NCBI GenBank assembly: GCA_021817945.1
Contig: JAKAFL010000006.1
Coordinates: 45,362 to 109,361 of the forward strand
Length of the DNA: 64,000 nucleotides
Direction: 5' to 3'
Source: a bacterium
GTDB taxonomy: Bacteria; Verrucomicrobiota; Verrucomicrobiia; Limisphaerales; UBA11358
The position numbers and the translations under genes were made by a program. The notes beneath the pieces are model-generated. The model worked only from the letters and a program-made list of their open reading frames with translations. It ran no database searches and had not been told where the DNA came from. This document shows, in pieces, positions 19,601 through 26,747 of this stretch (position 1 is its first letter; each line of letters starts with the position of its first letter).

Positions 19601-20138
19601 GAATCTGGTCCACGTTCAAATGCCCCCAAACGGCGGTGGCGTCATCCAAGATTTGAATCTGCGCCGTTTGTCCCAACAGATTACCCACGTCCCATTGTTC
19701 CCAGTCCAAATGCTCCCATTCTCCCGGCCCGGCGGCATGGCGAACCACTTTTCCATTCACTAAAAGATTAATGAGTGTTTGGCCGCCATAACCGCCGGCG
19801 GCCAGGTAACTGCCGCCACCGATTAAAAACTTAATGAAATTTCGCTGAATCGTGAACGGGGGGGACATGAGCGCGCCGGTGCTGCCATCGCCGCCTAGAA
19901 AGGTGTTAACCAAGCCGTGTCCGAGATAACCATCCACCGTTTGCTGGTTGGCCAAAGCCCCCTGCGCCGGACCCGAACCCATTCCGTTGCCAGTGGCAGT
20001 CCAAGCGCCGCCAGGCAGCCAAATATAATTTGTTTCCTCGAAATCAGACAGAAGAATATCCTGCGTAAAAGCAGATGTGACAAACATCAGAATTGCAAGA
20101 GCGCCCAATCCCTGCCATTTACCAACTGCGAAATTCAT
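16650..20138 (-). CDS. Secreted multidomain GH32 fructan hydrolase
   Basis: An 1162-aa exported enzyme. Order: signal peptide (1-25), a beta-sandwich module at about 29-185 (SGPAQGAL, GYLGHGLVNTF, WGHLNVDQI), a linker domain, the GH32 five-bladed propeller from about 285, a GH32 C-terminal sandwich, an Ig-like domain (FFYQWYNNGQAISNATNST), a LamG domain, and a C-terminal tail ending GFYRIIFQ. All three catalytic signatures are present: NDPNG (295-299, nucleophile Asp), RDP (424-426, transition-state Asp) and EVP (472-474, acid/base Glu; V replaces the common C). It should hydrolyse levan, inulin or sucrose outside the cytoplasm; endo versus exo mode cannot be told. ATG at 20136-20138 overlaps the upstream stop as ATGA. 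Confidence 0.9.
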   Translation of the reverse strand: MNFAVGKWQGLGALAILMFVTSAFTQDILLSDFEETNYIWLPGGAWTATGNGMGSGPAQGALANQQTVDGYLGHGLVNTFLGGDGSTGALMSPPFTIQRNFIKFLIGGGSYLAAGGYGGQTLINLLVNGKVVRHAAGPGEWEHLDWEQWDVGNLLGQTAQIQILDDATAVWGHLNVDQILESDSPLTTGVIVPTNQFINFPVKLGNPYHVAALLVNGVSVQEFNLPLGSATNYDFYAFLDLSAYQNTQMVVRVDSTNSLQLQDFVQSTTPVTTTPIYQEEFRPIYHFTPRRGFNNDPNGMVFFNGEYHLCYQHNPYDVVVGNQNWGNAVSADLVHWTELPEALYGDALGQIWSGSTVVDWNNSAGFGTNALVSFYTSAGGHSNNNLMSEGQLFTQSMAYSLDQGRTWIKYTNNPVIPNVAGDNRDPKAIWYAPGNKWVMVFWLQNNDFGFFSSTDLKHWTETSTFNFPGVIEVPELFPLPLDGNLNNQKWIFYAGAGNYYVGLFDGDAFTAQYGPFSIRRGNSFAAGQTFNNMPASDGRRILIANSTGNYPGMPFNGGMDFPVQLTLETTGSTPLMFVNPVNELAALRTGTNTWPSQPLANGSNVLAGVTGEAFEIDAQFQPGVAAGVTFTLDGVQVTYNCQAQQLSCEGITNALIPINGIITLQILVDRGFLEIFANNGLVYMPMSTMPLAGRQPISLAANGSGAQLLSLSLYNLASAWPAAPPFISSQPGPAATVNVGSPATFSVTATGSTVPFFYQWYNNGQAISNATNSTLSVAAVPSTNVNYELVVSNAAGSVTSSVAPLTVRGPYKVSFWQMESQISAPNNAGASTFVGVADSDTNSGQGIFTTGKLPPEIDDLITFNGLPGGPVTLSTNVAPASMFVNGHNGGIFSYNAGAISNVDGALFFPQDQYGDEMDFAGPFSIQLFFKTDGNRSGSGIMELISQGTDTGQVFRYGIDINEVVPGGVRFAMANSAIGKTNAVDLTGANYADGQWHYLLAVFDTLSGVAGQMRLTIVNQDGTQADATNNCSSGFLPLPVEDNGNMFIGRNAYPVNANPETFLGFIDEVQITSGVVPDTWRIGRIRSIDDHPQIKNMSVGPKGLSFQWNGAAENNLLVQWEPSLDDIWQTVAALPGSNETDGFLDSNISHLTNASGFYRIIFQ

Positions 20139-21118
20139 TGTTGCTCCCCGAGCAGCCTCATGATGGCGGGATCGGTGATATTCTTCATGGTCACGGCCTC
20201 AACCCCGGTGTCAATCACCCGCGGGCTGCTTTGCCCCTTGCAATGAAGGGCCAGCACTTGGACTCCATCGTAACCCATTTTGTAAGGGTCCTGGACGATC
20301 ATAGCGACAACCTGCCCCGACTTCAGACCGTCAATGAGGGACTTGGCAGGATCAAAGGCCACCATTTTTACATCGGTGCGGCCCATTTCCTGAAGCGCCT
20401 CCAATGCCCCGACCGAAACATCCACATTGCAAGCAAATAGCCCCTGGGCATCGGGATGCCGTTGCAGCATCCCCTCCGTGACTTGCCTGGCAATTTCGGA
20501 CCTGTCCTGCCCGGATTCGGATTCAACAATGGTAATTCCGGGGAATTCAGCGGCCAGGGTGGCCACAAAACCTGAAACCCGTTTTGCAGCGGCATGGGAC
20601 CCTGAAATATGTCGCACCACGAGCACTTTCCCTTTGCCCCCCATTGCATTTCCCAAACATCTCGCCGCCATGGCGCCACCTTCATAATTGTCCGTGGAAG
20701 CGATGCTCAGAAACCGAACGGCATCCAGCCCAGAATCAATGATGACGCAGGGAATATTCATGTCCGCGAGCTTGTTTACAGAATCCACCAATCCCGTGCG
20801 ATCCACGGGTGAAAGCAGCACTCCACTCACCTTTGCCGCAATGGCCTGGTTCACGAGTTCGATCTGGGGCGTGCAGTTGGTTTCACGGTCGGAACCTCCC
20901 CAGGTAATATCGTATCCGTAATCTTTTCCCGCCTCCTTTGCCCCGGCAAAAACCGCCTGCCAATAAACCGTGTTGGTAAGCTTTGTGATCAAAGAAATCA
21001 CATGCGTCGAATTGGTATTCACAGAAACCGGGCTGGTTTCACTCTGATTATTGCAGCCGACGGCAAATAAAAGGCAGGCCAACGGCAGAAAGCAGATTAA
21101 GTGGTTTTTATTTTTCAT
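20135..21118 (-). CDS. Sugar-binding lipoprotein (periplasmic binding protein, LacI/RbsB-like fold)
   Basis: A 327-aa protein starting with a lipoprotein signal (LLFAVGC, Cys about residue 22), followed by a type I periplasmic-binding fold: KLTNTVYWQAVFAGAKEAGKDYGYD, VSGVLLSPVDRTGLVDSVNKL, and GRTDVKMVAFDPAK near the hinge. Relatives bind ribose, fructose or other monosaccharides for ABC importers. No permease or ATPase gene is nearby; the locus instead carries an MFS porter. The protein may pair with a distant ABC transporter or act as a sugar-binding surface or sensory protein. It overlaps the GH32 gene by 4 bp, tying it to fructan use. Confidence 0.82.
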   Translation of the reverse strand: MKNKNHLICFLPLACLLFAVGCNNQSETSPVSVNTNSTHVISLITKLTNTVYWQAVFAGAKEAGKDYGYDITWGGSDRETNCTPQIELVNQAIAAKVSGVLLSPVDRTGLVDSVNKLADMNIPCVIIDSGLDAVRFLSIASTDNYEGGAMAARCLGNAMGGKGKVLVVRHISGSHAAAKRVSGFVATLAAEFPGITIVESESGQDRSEIARQVTEGMLQRHPDAQGLFACNVDVSVGALEALQEMGRTDVKMVAFDPAKSLIDGLKSGQVVAMIVQDPYKMGYDGVQVLALHCKGQSSPRVIDTGVEAVTMKNITDPAIMRLLGEQQ

Positions 21119-21257
21119 AACATTATTGGCATATTAATTGTGTGTTTGTTTGGTTTGTGCTGGACCCCGAGGTGTTCACCAGATGTGGATGAGGCTTTGC
21201 TCGTGCGGATTTCCAATTCCATCCTCCATTTTTATTTTTCATGAATCGTCGCCTGCT

Positions 21258-23435
21258 TCATTCCATCTGGTGATTCCTGATTGATTTCATATTCCACATT
21301 TTTGCGCCGCCGATATTACCCCTCCCGTCGGAGCTAAAAAATTCCAAACCGCGGCTTTTCGCGGATGGAAAGGCCAAAAGCGTCAACACCCTCTCCCCGT
21401 CATTGACAAATACTTCGACCGAACAAGAATCGGCAAAGATATGCAACTTTACCTTGCGTCCAGCCCCGATAATCGGCGCTGAATAGATGCCTGGAAATTG
21501 CGGGTTAAACCCCACATTGCCCGACTGAGTCCGGTCTGCAAAAACCGTTTTATTTTTCCAGTCCACACCAATGACGGTCTCCTCATTGTCGCTTTTGAAT
21601 ACTTTAACGCCTTCCAATCCGCTGTTTTCCGGTGGAAGTTCAATCATTAATTCAAAGTGGTCGCCCTGAATTCTGTTCTTCTGCACCCAATCGTTTGCAT
21701 GCTGCGCATCACCACCCTTGAATTCAAAATATTTTGACCGCAATGATTTTAATTCCTCAACTGGACGCTGTATCAAGCGAATACCATCATCCGTCTGGAG
21801 CAAGGCAACCTGCCGAGGGATTGACATGGCGCTGCGCCATGGGGAAGTTGGAACCTCCTGTCCGTATTCCCAATTGCTCATCCAGCCGAGCCACAAACGT
21901 CGGCCGTCGGATTTGGGAATGTCACTCCAGGAAACTGCCGCATAATAATCCGGACCGTAATCAAACCACAATGCCGCCTCCTCCGCAGGATGGGCCGCCT
22001 CGTCGGCAAGAGTGATTTGATCCACATTGATGTGGCCCCATCCACCGGTGGCATTGTCCACAATCTGCAAGACCGCCTTTTTATCATGAAATTGATGGAG
22101 GTCCCACGATTTCCATGCGAGTTGTTCAGTGTCATTGCCGGAAGCGGAGCGGACCGCCTTGCCGTCCACCAGCAAATCCATTCGTGTTTCCTTTCCAGAA
22201 CCGCCGCCAATGAGGAAATTCAAGTATGGACGATCCATTAAAAATGGCGGGGAAGTCAATGTGCCGGTGGAATCATCGCCATGGTAATAACTATCCACCA
22301 AGCCGCGGCCCATATAGCCGGTCACTGGATTTTGATTTTCCAGCCTGCCCTGCGCCGGTCCCGGCCCAAATGCATTTCCGGTGGTTTTCCAATCCCCGTA
22401 ATTTTTTCCCTCGAAATCTGCAAGAATCTCCCCGGCCGGAGCGCAGGCGGGGATTGGTTGGAGAATCGAGTCCGGGTCCGGCAAAAACCTCGTTCCGTCA
22501 AATTGGCCGACGAAATATTGGCCTCCTGATCCGCCGGCAATGCTGCCTGGATTCATGTTTACAACCAGCACCCACCGCGTTTTATTCGTCCCCTCCACCG
22601 GCAACTGAAATAAATCAGGACATTCCCACACCCCAGTGGTCCCGTTTGCCGGGCCAAATTCACTCAGCAGTTTCCAGTGCTTCAGATCTGCCGAGCCATA
22701 AAAGCACACCTTGTGTTCCGCCGAAAGGGAAACGGTCATCACCCACCGTTTGGCGGGCGCATACCACTGAACCTTGGGGTCGCGAAAATCCCTGGAACCA
22801 CGATAAATCACCGGATTGCCGTCGTATTTTGTCCATGTGCGCCCCCTGTCATTGCTGAATGCAATGCATTGAAACTGCATTCCATCCCCATCAGCCCTGC
22901 AGCCAGTGTAAATGGCAACCAATGGCGGTTCTCCCCCTTTGCCGAAGCCGCTGGTGTTGTGCCAGTCAACCACGGCGCTGCCAGAGAAAATCATCACCCC
23001 ATTCTGCTCCGCCAATGCCACGGGCAAATATTTCCAGTGAACCATATCCGGGCTGACCGCGTGGCCCCAGCTCATGTGCCCCCAGGTATTTCCAAAAGGG
23101 TTGTATTGGTAAAAAAGATGATATTCACCCTCATAATAGACCAAGCCATTCGGGTCATTCATCCAGTTTTTCGCCGGGGTGAAATGATATCCAGGGCGGT
23201 AGGGTTCGGAAAAGTCCCCATTCATGAATTCAGAGGCAAATGCTCTTCCGTCCATCGCAGGCATTCCAATCAGGAAGGAGCAGCCACACCAGAGCAGCAG
23301 CATGGTGTGAAACAACTCCCGCCAAACCCCCTGCGCATGCCACAGTATTTTGCCGCCGCGGGCAATGCACCACAAATGAAGCAAAGACCGCCCCAAACGG
23401 TGGCGGGCAAGCTTTGTTTTGGCATTTGCGATCAT
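21258..23435 (-). CDS. Exported GH32 fructan hydrolase with a module inserted in the propeller
   Basis: About 725 residues from ATG 23433-23435. The N-terminus is hydrophobic (TMLLLWCGCSFLIGMPAMDG) after an unusually long basic stretch; ATG 23303 would give a more normal signal peptide. Catalytic signatures: WMNDPNG (93-97), RDP (218-220) and ECP (271-273). After GGQYFVGQFDG the propeller is interrupted at about 336-480 by a beta-sandwich module (FGPGPAQGRLENQNP, GYMGRGLVDSYYHG, GGWGHINVDQI). It resumes at FDYGPDYYAAVSWSDIP. The same module sits at the N-terminus of the other GH32 protein here. Exo-levanase, inulinase or invertase activity is likely. It lies directly after the fructokinase gene. 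Confidence 0.88.
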   Translation of the reverse strand: MIANAKTKLARHRLGRSLLHLWCIARGGKILWHAQGVWRELFHTMLLLWCGCSFLIGMPAMDGRAFASEFMNGDFSEPYRPGYHFTPAKNWMNDPNGLVYYEGEYHLFYQYNPFGNTWGHMSWGHAVSPDMVHWKYLPVALAEQNGVMIFSGSAVVDWHNTSGFGKGGEPPLVAIYTGCRADGDGMQFQCIAFSNDRGRTWTKYDGNPVIYRGSRDFRDPKVQWYAPAKRWVMTVSLSAEHKVCFYGSADLKHWKLLSEFGPANGTTGVWECPDLFQLPVEGTNKTRWVLVVNMNPGSIAGGSGGQYFVGQFDGTRFLPDPDSILQPIPACAPAGEILADFEGKNYGDWKTTGNAFGPGPAQGRLENQNPVTGYMGRGLVDSYYHGDDSTGTLTSPPFLMDRPYLNFLIGGGSGKETRMDLLVDGKAVRSASGNDTEQLAWKSWDLHQFHDKKAVLQIVDNATGGWGHINVDQITLADEAAHPAEEAALWFDYGPDYYAAVSWSDIPKSDGRRLWLGWMSNWEYGQEVPTSPWRSAMSIPRQVALLQTDDGIRLIQRPVEELKSLRSKYFEFKGGDAQHANDWVQKNRIQGDHFELMIELPPENSGLEGVKVFKSDNEETVIGVDWKNKTVFADRTQSGNVGFNPQFPGIYSAPIIGAGRKVKLHIFADSCSVEVFVNDGERVLTLLAFPSAKSRGLEFFSSDGRGNIGGAKMWNMKSIRNHQME

Positions 23436-23449
23436 TTGCTTTGTCTTTT

Positions 23450-24385
23450 TCAAATTTCTGCGGTCGAATGCGTCGCGCAAACTCTCCCAAAAGTTGGTCT
23501 GCCCACAACCAATTCCCTCAGACGCGCAGGCAGCGGCGGAGTGGCGCCAACACAGGTGCAAACATATTGGGCAATTTCGCTCGCCGCGAAATGAATCTGG
23601 TCCAAATCCATCTTTGCCAGCAATCCAATCACAATTGAAGCCGTAAAAGCATCACCCGCCCCCACGGTGTCTTTCACATCCACGACACGAGATGGACACT
23701 CTGACCAGCGATCCTTCTGGTAAAGCATGCTTCCTTTTGGCCCCATCGTCAGAGCCACAACTGATAATCCGAATTTCTCCGCCAGCGCCGCAATGAGTTG
23801 ATTGTTATTGCCAGTCAAATTAAACATCTTGGATAATATGAAGAGCTCCTGATCATTTAATTTGAGCACATTTGCAAGCTTGAGGGACTGCTCAATCACC
23901 TCGCAGGTGTAATATTTTTCTCGCAAGTTTATGTCGAACACCTTCAATGCCCCCGGTTTTGTCTCGCGCAAAAGCTCAATAATGGTGGACCGCGAAATCT
24001 CACTCCGTTGCGCAAGGCTTCCAAAACACACGGCATCAGCGCTCCTCACAGTTTGGAGCGCAATACTTGTTTTTTCCAACCGATCCCAGGCCACATTCTC
24101 ATGAATGACAAAATGCGGCACACCGTTGCCGTTGAGTGTGACGGCGACGGTTCCTGTCGGGACATGGTCATCCAACTGGACAGTCATCAAAGGCAGCCCC
24201 AGGAGTTTGAAACGATCGAGAATATCGGAGCCAAACTTATCTTTGCCTACTCTCGTCAGGACAATGGCGCGCGCGCCCAAGGCATGGGCGTGATAGGCGA
24301 AATTCGCCGGAGCACCGCCCAATTGGGGGCCATCTGGAAAAAGATCCCATAAAACCTCCCCTATTCCGACAACTTGGCAGCTCAT
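23450..24385 (-). CDS. Fructokinase (PfkB family)
   Basis: A 311-aa ribokinase-family sugar kinase that should phosphorylate fructose released by the GH32 enzymes. The N-terminal substrate motif LGGAPANFAYH (22-32) is typical of bacterial fructokinases. The C-terminal motif DTVGAGDAFTAS has the catalytic Asp at about 245. Asn/Glu pairs of the ATP site (KLNDQELFIL) are present. It begins 3 bp after the MFS transporter stop, so transport and phosphorylation are coupled in one operon. Its gene has a truncated relative at 16108-16587. A last stretch of 20 residues after LPARLRELV looks unconserved. Confidence 0.9.
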   Translation of the reverse strand: MSCQVVGIGEVLWDLFPDGPQLGGAPANFAYHAHALGARAIVLTRVGKDKFGSDILDRFKLLGLPLMTVQLDDHVPTGTVAVTLNGNGVPHFVIHENVAWDRLEKTSIALQTVRSADAVCFGSLAQRSEISRSTIIELLRETKPGALKVFDINLREKYYTCEVIEQSLKLANVLKLNDQELFILSKMFNLTGNNNQLIAALAEKFGLSVVALTMGPKGSMLYQKDRWSECPSRVVDVKDTVGAGDAFTASIVIGLLAKMDLDQIHFAASEIAQYVCTCVGATPPLPARLRELVVGRPTFGRVCATHSTAEI

Positions 24386-24388
24386 ACT

Positions 24389-25786
24389 TTAAATAATTCC
24401 CAACCGTTGTTGAACTTGTTCGAGCGGCACTCCCTTCGTTTCAATCACCATCAGCTTAACCCAGATCAACTGGAGGACCATCATGCCGCAGAAAAAGAGA
24501 AAAACATAACCCGGAGGAAAAGCGCTGACCATCTTAGGGAAAAACGTGGTGAGCAGAGCCGCGAAAATCCAATGTGTGGAGCTTCCCAACGCCTGTCCCT
24601 CGGCCCGCTGGCGGTTTGGAAAAATCTCCGAAATGAGCACCCAAATGACCGTTCCCTGCCCCACGGCATGTGCGGCAATAAAACCAAAAATACATGCAGG
24701 CACAATGCTGTAATGCTGCGTGAAAAATGCCCATGCGGTAAAACCCAACGAAATGATATACCCGAAGGAACCTATAAACAGCAGTGTGCGCCGCCCCAGG
24801 CGATCAATCAGGAACAAACCGATGAACGTAAAAGCCAGATTTGTCACTCCTATGCCAACCGACTGAAGCAAGGCCGCCTTTGCGCCAAGCCCCGTCATTT
24901 CAAAAATACGCGGGGCAAAATACAGGATGGCATTGATGCCGGAAAGTTGGTTGAAAAATGCCACAAAAAAGGCGAGCGCTATCGGCACCCGAAGCCGCCA
25001 GGTCCAAAAATGGCCCGCCGCCATGCGTTGAACACCAGCTTGGGCTATATCATCAGCCATGATTTCACGTTCCTCCGGAGTGGAATAAGGCTCCGTCCGG
25101 CTTAACACCTCGAGCCCCGCCACACGATCGCCTTTCCGCCCAATCAACCACCGGGGGCTTTCTGGAATGAACAGACACATCAAGGCATAAACAAGCGATG
25201 GAAACGCCGCGACCCCAAGCATCCAGCGCCAGGCATGATCCCCTATCCCAGCCAGCAGGGCATTGGAAACATACGCAATGACAATTCCAAACACGATGTT
25301 GAATTGAAACATCCCCGCAAGGCGGCCTCGATGCCGCGGAGGCGCAATTTCTGAAATATAAAGCGGAGCCACCACGGTGGAAACCCCTATCCCAACCCCG
25401 CCAATGAAGCGTGAAACAATGAATTCGGCTACCCCGCCCGAAAAGGCGCAGCCCAGCGATGAAATGATATAAAAAACACCAATCGCAAGCAGCGTCTTCT
25501 TGCGGCCAATGCGGTCTGCAGGCAACCCGCCAAAAACGGATCCCAGAACGGTACCATACAGGGCCGCCCCCATGGCAAAGCCGTGCATCGCATCGCTCAA
25601 TCCCCATATTTGTTGAATTTTTTGCTCGGCACCTGAAATCACGACCGTGTCAAAACCAAACAAAAAGCCAGCCAGGGCAGAGGTGATGGACCAGAAAAGG
25701 ATAAGCCAGGTTAGCCTGGGTTCCGGGCCGGCTCCCTTGGTTGGCAGAACCGGGCGGTTGGCGCATGGAGTGATGATTACAGACAT
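24389..25786 (-). CDS. MFS sugar porter (SP family)
   Basis: A 465-aa inner-membrane transporter with about 12 predicted membrane segments. Sugar-porter signatures are clear: GFDTVVISGAE in TM1, DRIGRKKTL in loop 2-3, RFIGGVGIGVSTVVAPLYISE in TM4, PESPRWL after TM6, and the repeat DRLGRRTLL in loop 8-9. The family imports hexoses or pentoses with protons. In this locus fructose or sucrose is the likely substrate. It sits between the prepilin-like gene (51 bp upstream) and the fructokinase (3 bp downstream). Confidence 0.92.
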   Translation of the reverse strand: MSVIITPCANRPVLPTKGAGPEPRLTWLILFWSITSALAGFLFGFDTVVISGAEQKIQQIWGLSDAMHGFAMGAALYGTVLGSVFGGLPADRIGRKKTLLAIGVFYIISSLGCAFSGGVAEFIVSRFIGGVGIGVSTVVAPLYISEIAPPRHRGRLAGMFQFNIVFGIVIAYVSNALLAGIGDHAWRWMLGVAAFPSLVYALMCLFIPESPRWLIGRKGDRVAGLEVLSRTEPYSTPEEREIMADDIAQAGVQRMAAGHFWTWRLRVPIALAFFVAFFNQLSGINAILYFAPRIFEMTGLGAKAALLQSVGIGVTNLAFTFIGLFLIDRLGRRTLLFIGSFGYIISLGFTAWAFFTQHYSIVPACIFGFIAAHAVGQGTVIWVLISEIFPNRQRAEGQALGSSTHWIFAALLTTFFPKMVSAFPPGYVFLFFCGMMVLQLIWVKLMVIETKGVPLEQVQQRLGII

Positions 25787-25837
25787 GGTGGTTTTGTTTG
25801 CCTACGAATATTGTCAAGTTGATGGACTCTTGTCTGT

Positions 25838-26653
25838 TTATCTTTGGCCAGCGGATTGTCGGGGATCCCAGAACTGCGAATTGATCAATCCCTGGGCCGA
25901 ACCACTGGAAGGATCCTGCGGTGGATTGATGTTGGAATCCTTTCTTGATTCCGCATGTCCGTCGGAAAATGCAACATTCCCAATTCCCAAAGGCTTGCCT
26001 CCGCTATGCAGCAAGGTGTCTATTCCCTCATAGGCGGCAGATGAACTGGGAATATGCATGCTGCCATTGGGCCACCATAAACTTCCACTGGCTGACAATC
26101 CGGGCTTTGGCTCTTTGTCTCCAAACACAAGACAATCAGAGGCATTCAAAATAGCTCCTCTCCTGAAGTTTGCGGAGCTGCTGAACCGGTACCCGGCCAC
26201 AGACGTGGTGGTCGGAGTCTGAGGCGAGCAGCTAAGAAAAAACGAATTCATGCCATAACCGACCACATTCCAGTTGAAGGCCCATTTCCAAATATCTCCG
26301 CTTGGCAGGGTTATTGGCGAATTGACCGCCGGATCGTGAAATGAATTGTAATTGTTAGTGCCGCCTCCACAAATGGCGGTTCCCCACCAATTGGTGATTT
26401 CATCCCCTGGCGTATAGGAGGCGAGGCAGGTTGGAAACCTGTCATTGTTGTCGTCCGTGTAAATTTGGTTGAACAGGTCCATTTGCTTCAAGTTGTTCAA
26501 GCATCCTATTGTTTGCGCTTTCCTCTTTGCGGAGGCAAGCGCGGGAAGCAACATTGCCGCAAGGATGGCAATGATTGCAATGACTACCAACAATTCAATC
26601 AGGGTAAAACCGTCCTCATTGTTTGCTCGTGGGCTTATAATATTTGCTTTCAT
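25838..26653 (-). CDS. Prepilin-type (type II secretion-like) protein with C-terminal DG-H motif
   Basis: A 271-aa protein from ATG 26651-26653. Residues about 15-40 form the class III prepilin signal: [21 protein letters not shown], cleaved after Gly by prepilin peptidase. The C-terminal globular domain (around SDGHAESRK, preceded by [14 protein letters not shown]) has the His...DGH pattern of the abundant prepilin-like proteins of Verrucomicrobiota and Planctomycetes. Function is unknown for nearly all; pseudopilin or surface-anchored roles are suggested. Upstream in-frame starts up to 26782 would enter the preceding hairpin and gene, so 26653 is preferred. It lies inside the fructan locus, between a LamG surface protein and the sugar porter. 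Confidence 0.82.
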   Translation of the reverse strand: MKANIISPRANNEDGFTLIELLVVIAIIAILAAMLLPALASAKRKAQTIGCLNNLKQMDLFNQIYTDDNNDRFPTCLASYTPGDEITNWWGTAICGGGTNNYNSFHDPAVNSPITLPSGDIWKWAFNWNVVGYGMNSFFLSCSPQTPTTTSVAGYRFSSSANFRRGAILNASDCLVFGDKEPKPGLSASGSLWWPNGSMHIPSSSAAYEGIDTLLHSGGKPLGIGNVAFSDGHAESRKDSNINPPQDPSSGSAQGLINSQFWDPRQSAGQR

Positions 26654-26703
26654 GGACATTTTGGCTGGTTTTATAAAAAGTGTGCGATTGGTCATGAACT
26701 GAA

Positions 26704-26733
26704 GCCGGCCTGAAACAAATGTTTCAGGCCGGC
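26704..26733 (-). terminator. Strong stem-loop downstream of the LamG protein gene
   Basis: A perfect 13-bp inverted repeat (arms 26704-26716 and 26721-26733) with a 4-base loop lies 15 bp after the stop codon at 26748. No long T run follows on the minus strand, so it could be a partial terminator or an RNA-stabilising hairpin that reduces expression of the genes that follow relative to the surface protein. Confidence 0.5.
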
Positions 26734-26747
26734 CGATACAGCCCTTG

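Noticed and set aside
17949..19763. A 604-codon open frame on the plus strand opposite the GH32 gene
   Set aside because: It lies wholly antisense to a gene with intact catalytic motifs, has no recognisable domain, and reflects GC-biased codon positions.
25789..25817. TTGACA on the minus strand just before the sugar porter gene as a promoter
   Set aside because: No -10 element at a proper distance; its place would put the start inside the coding region.
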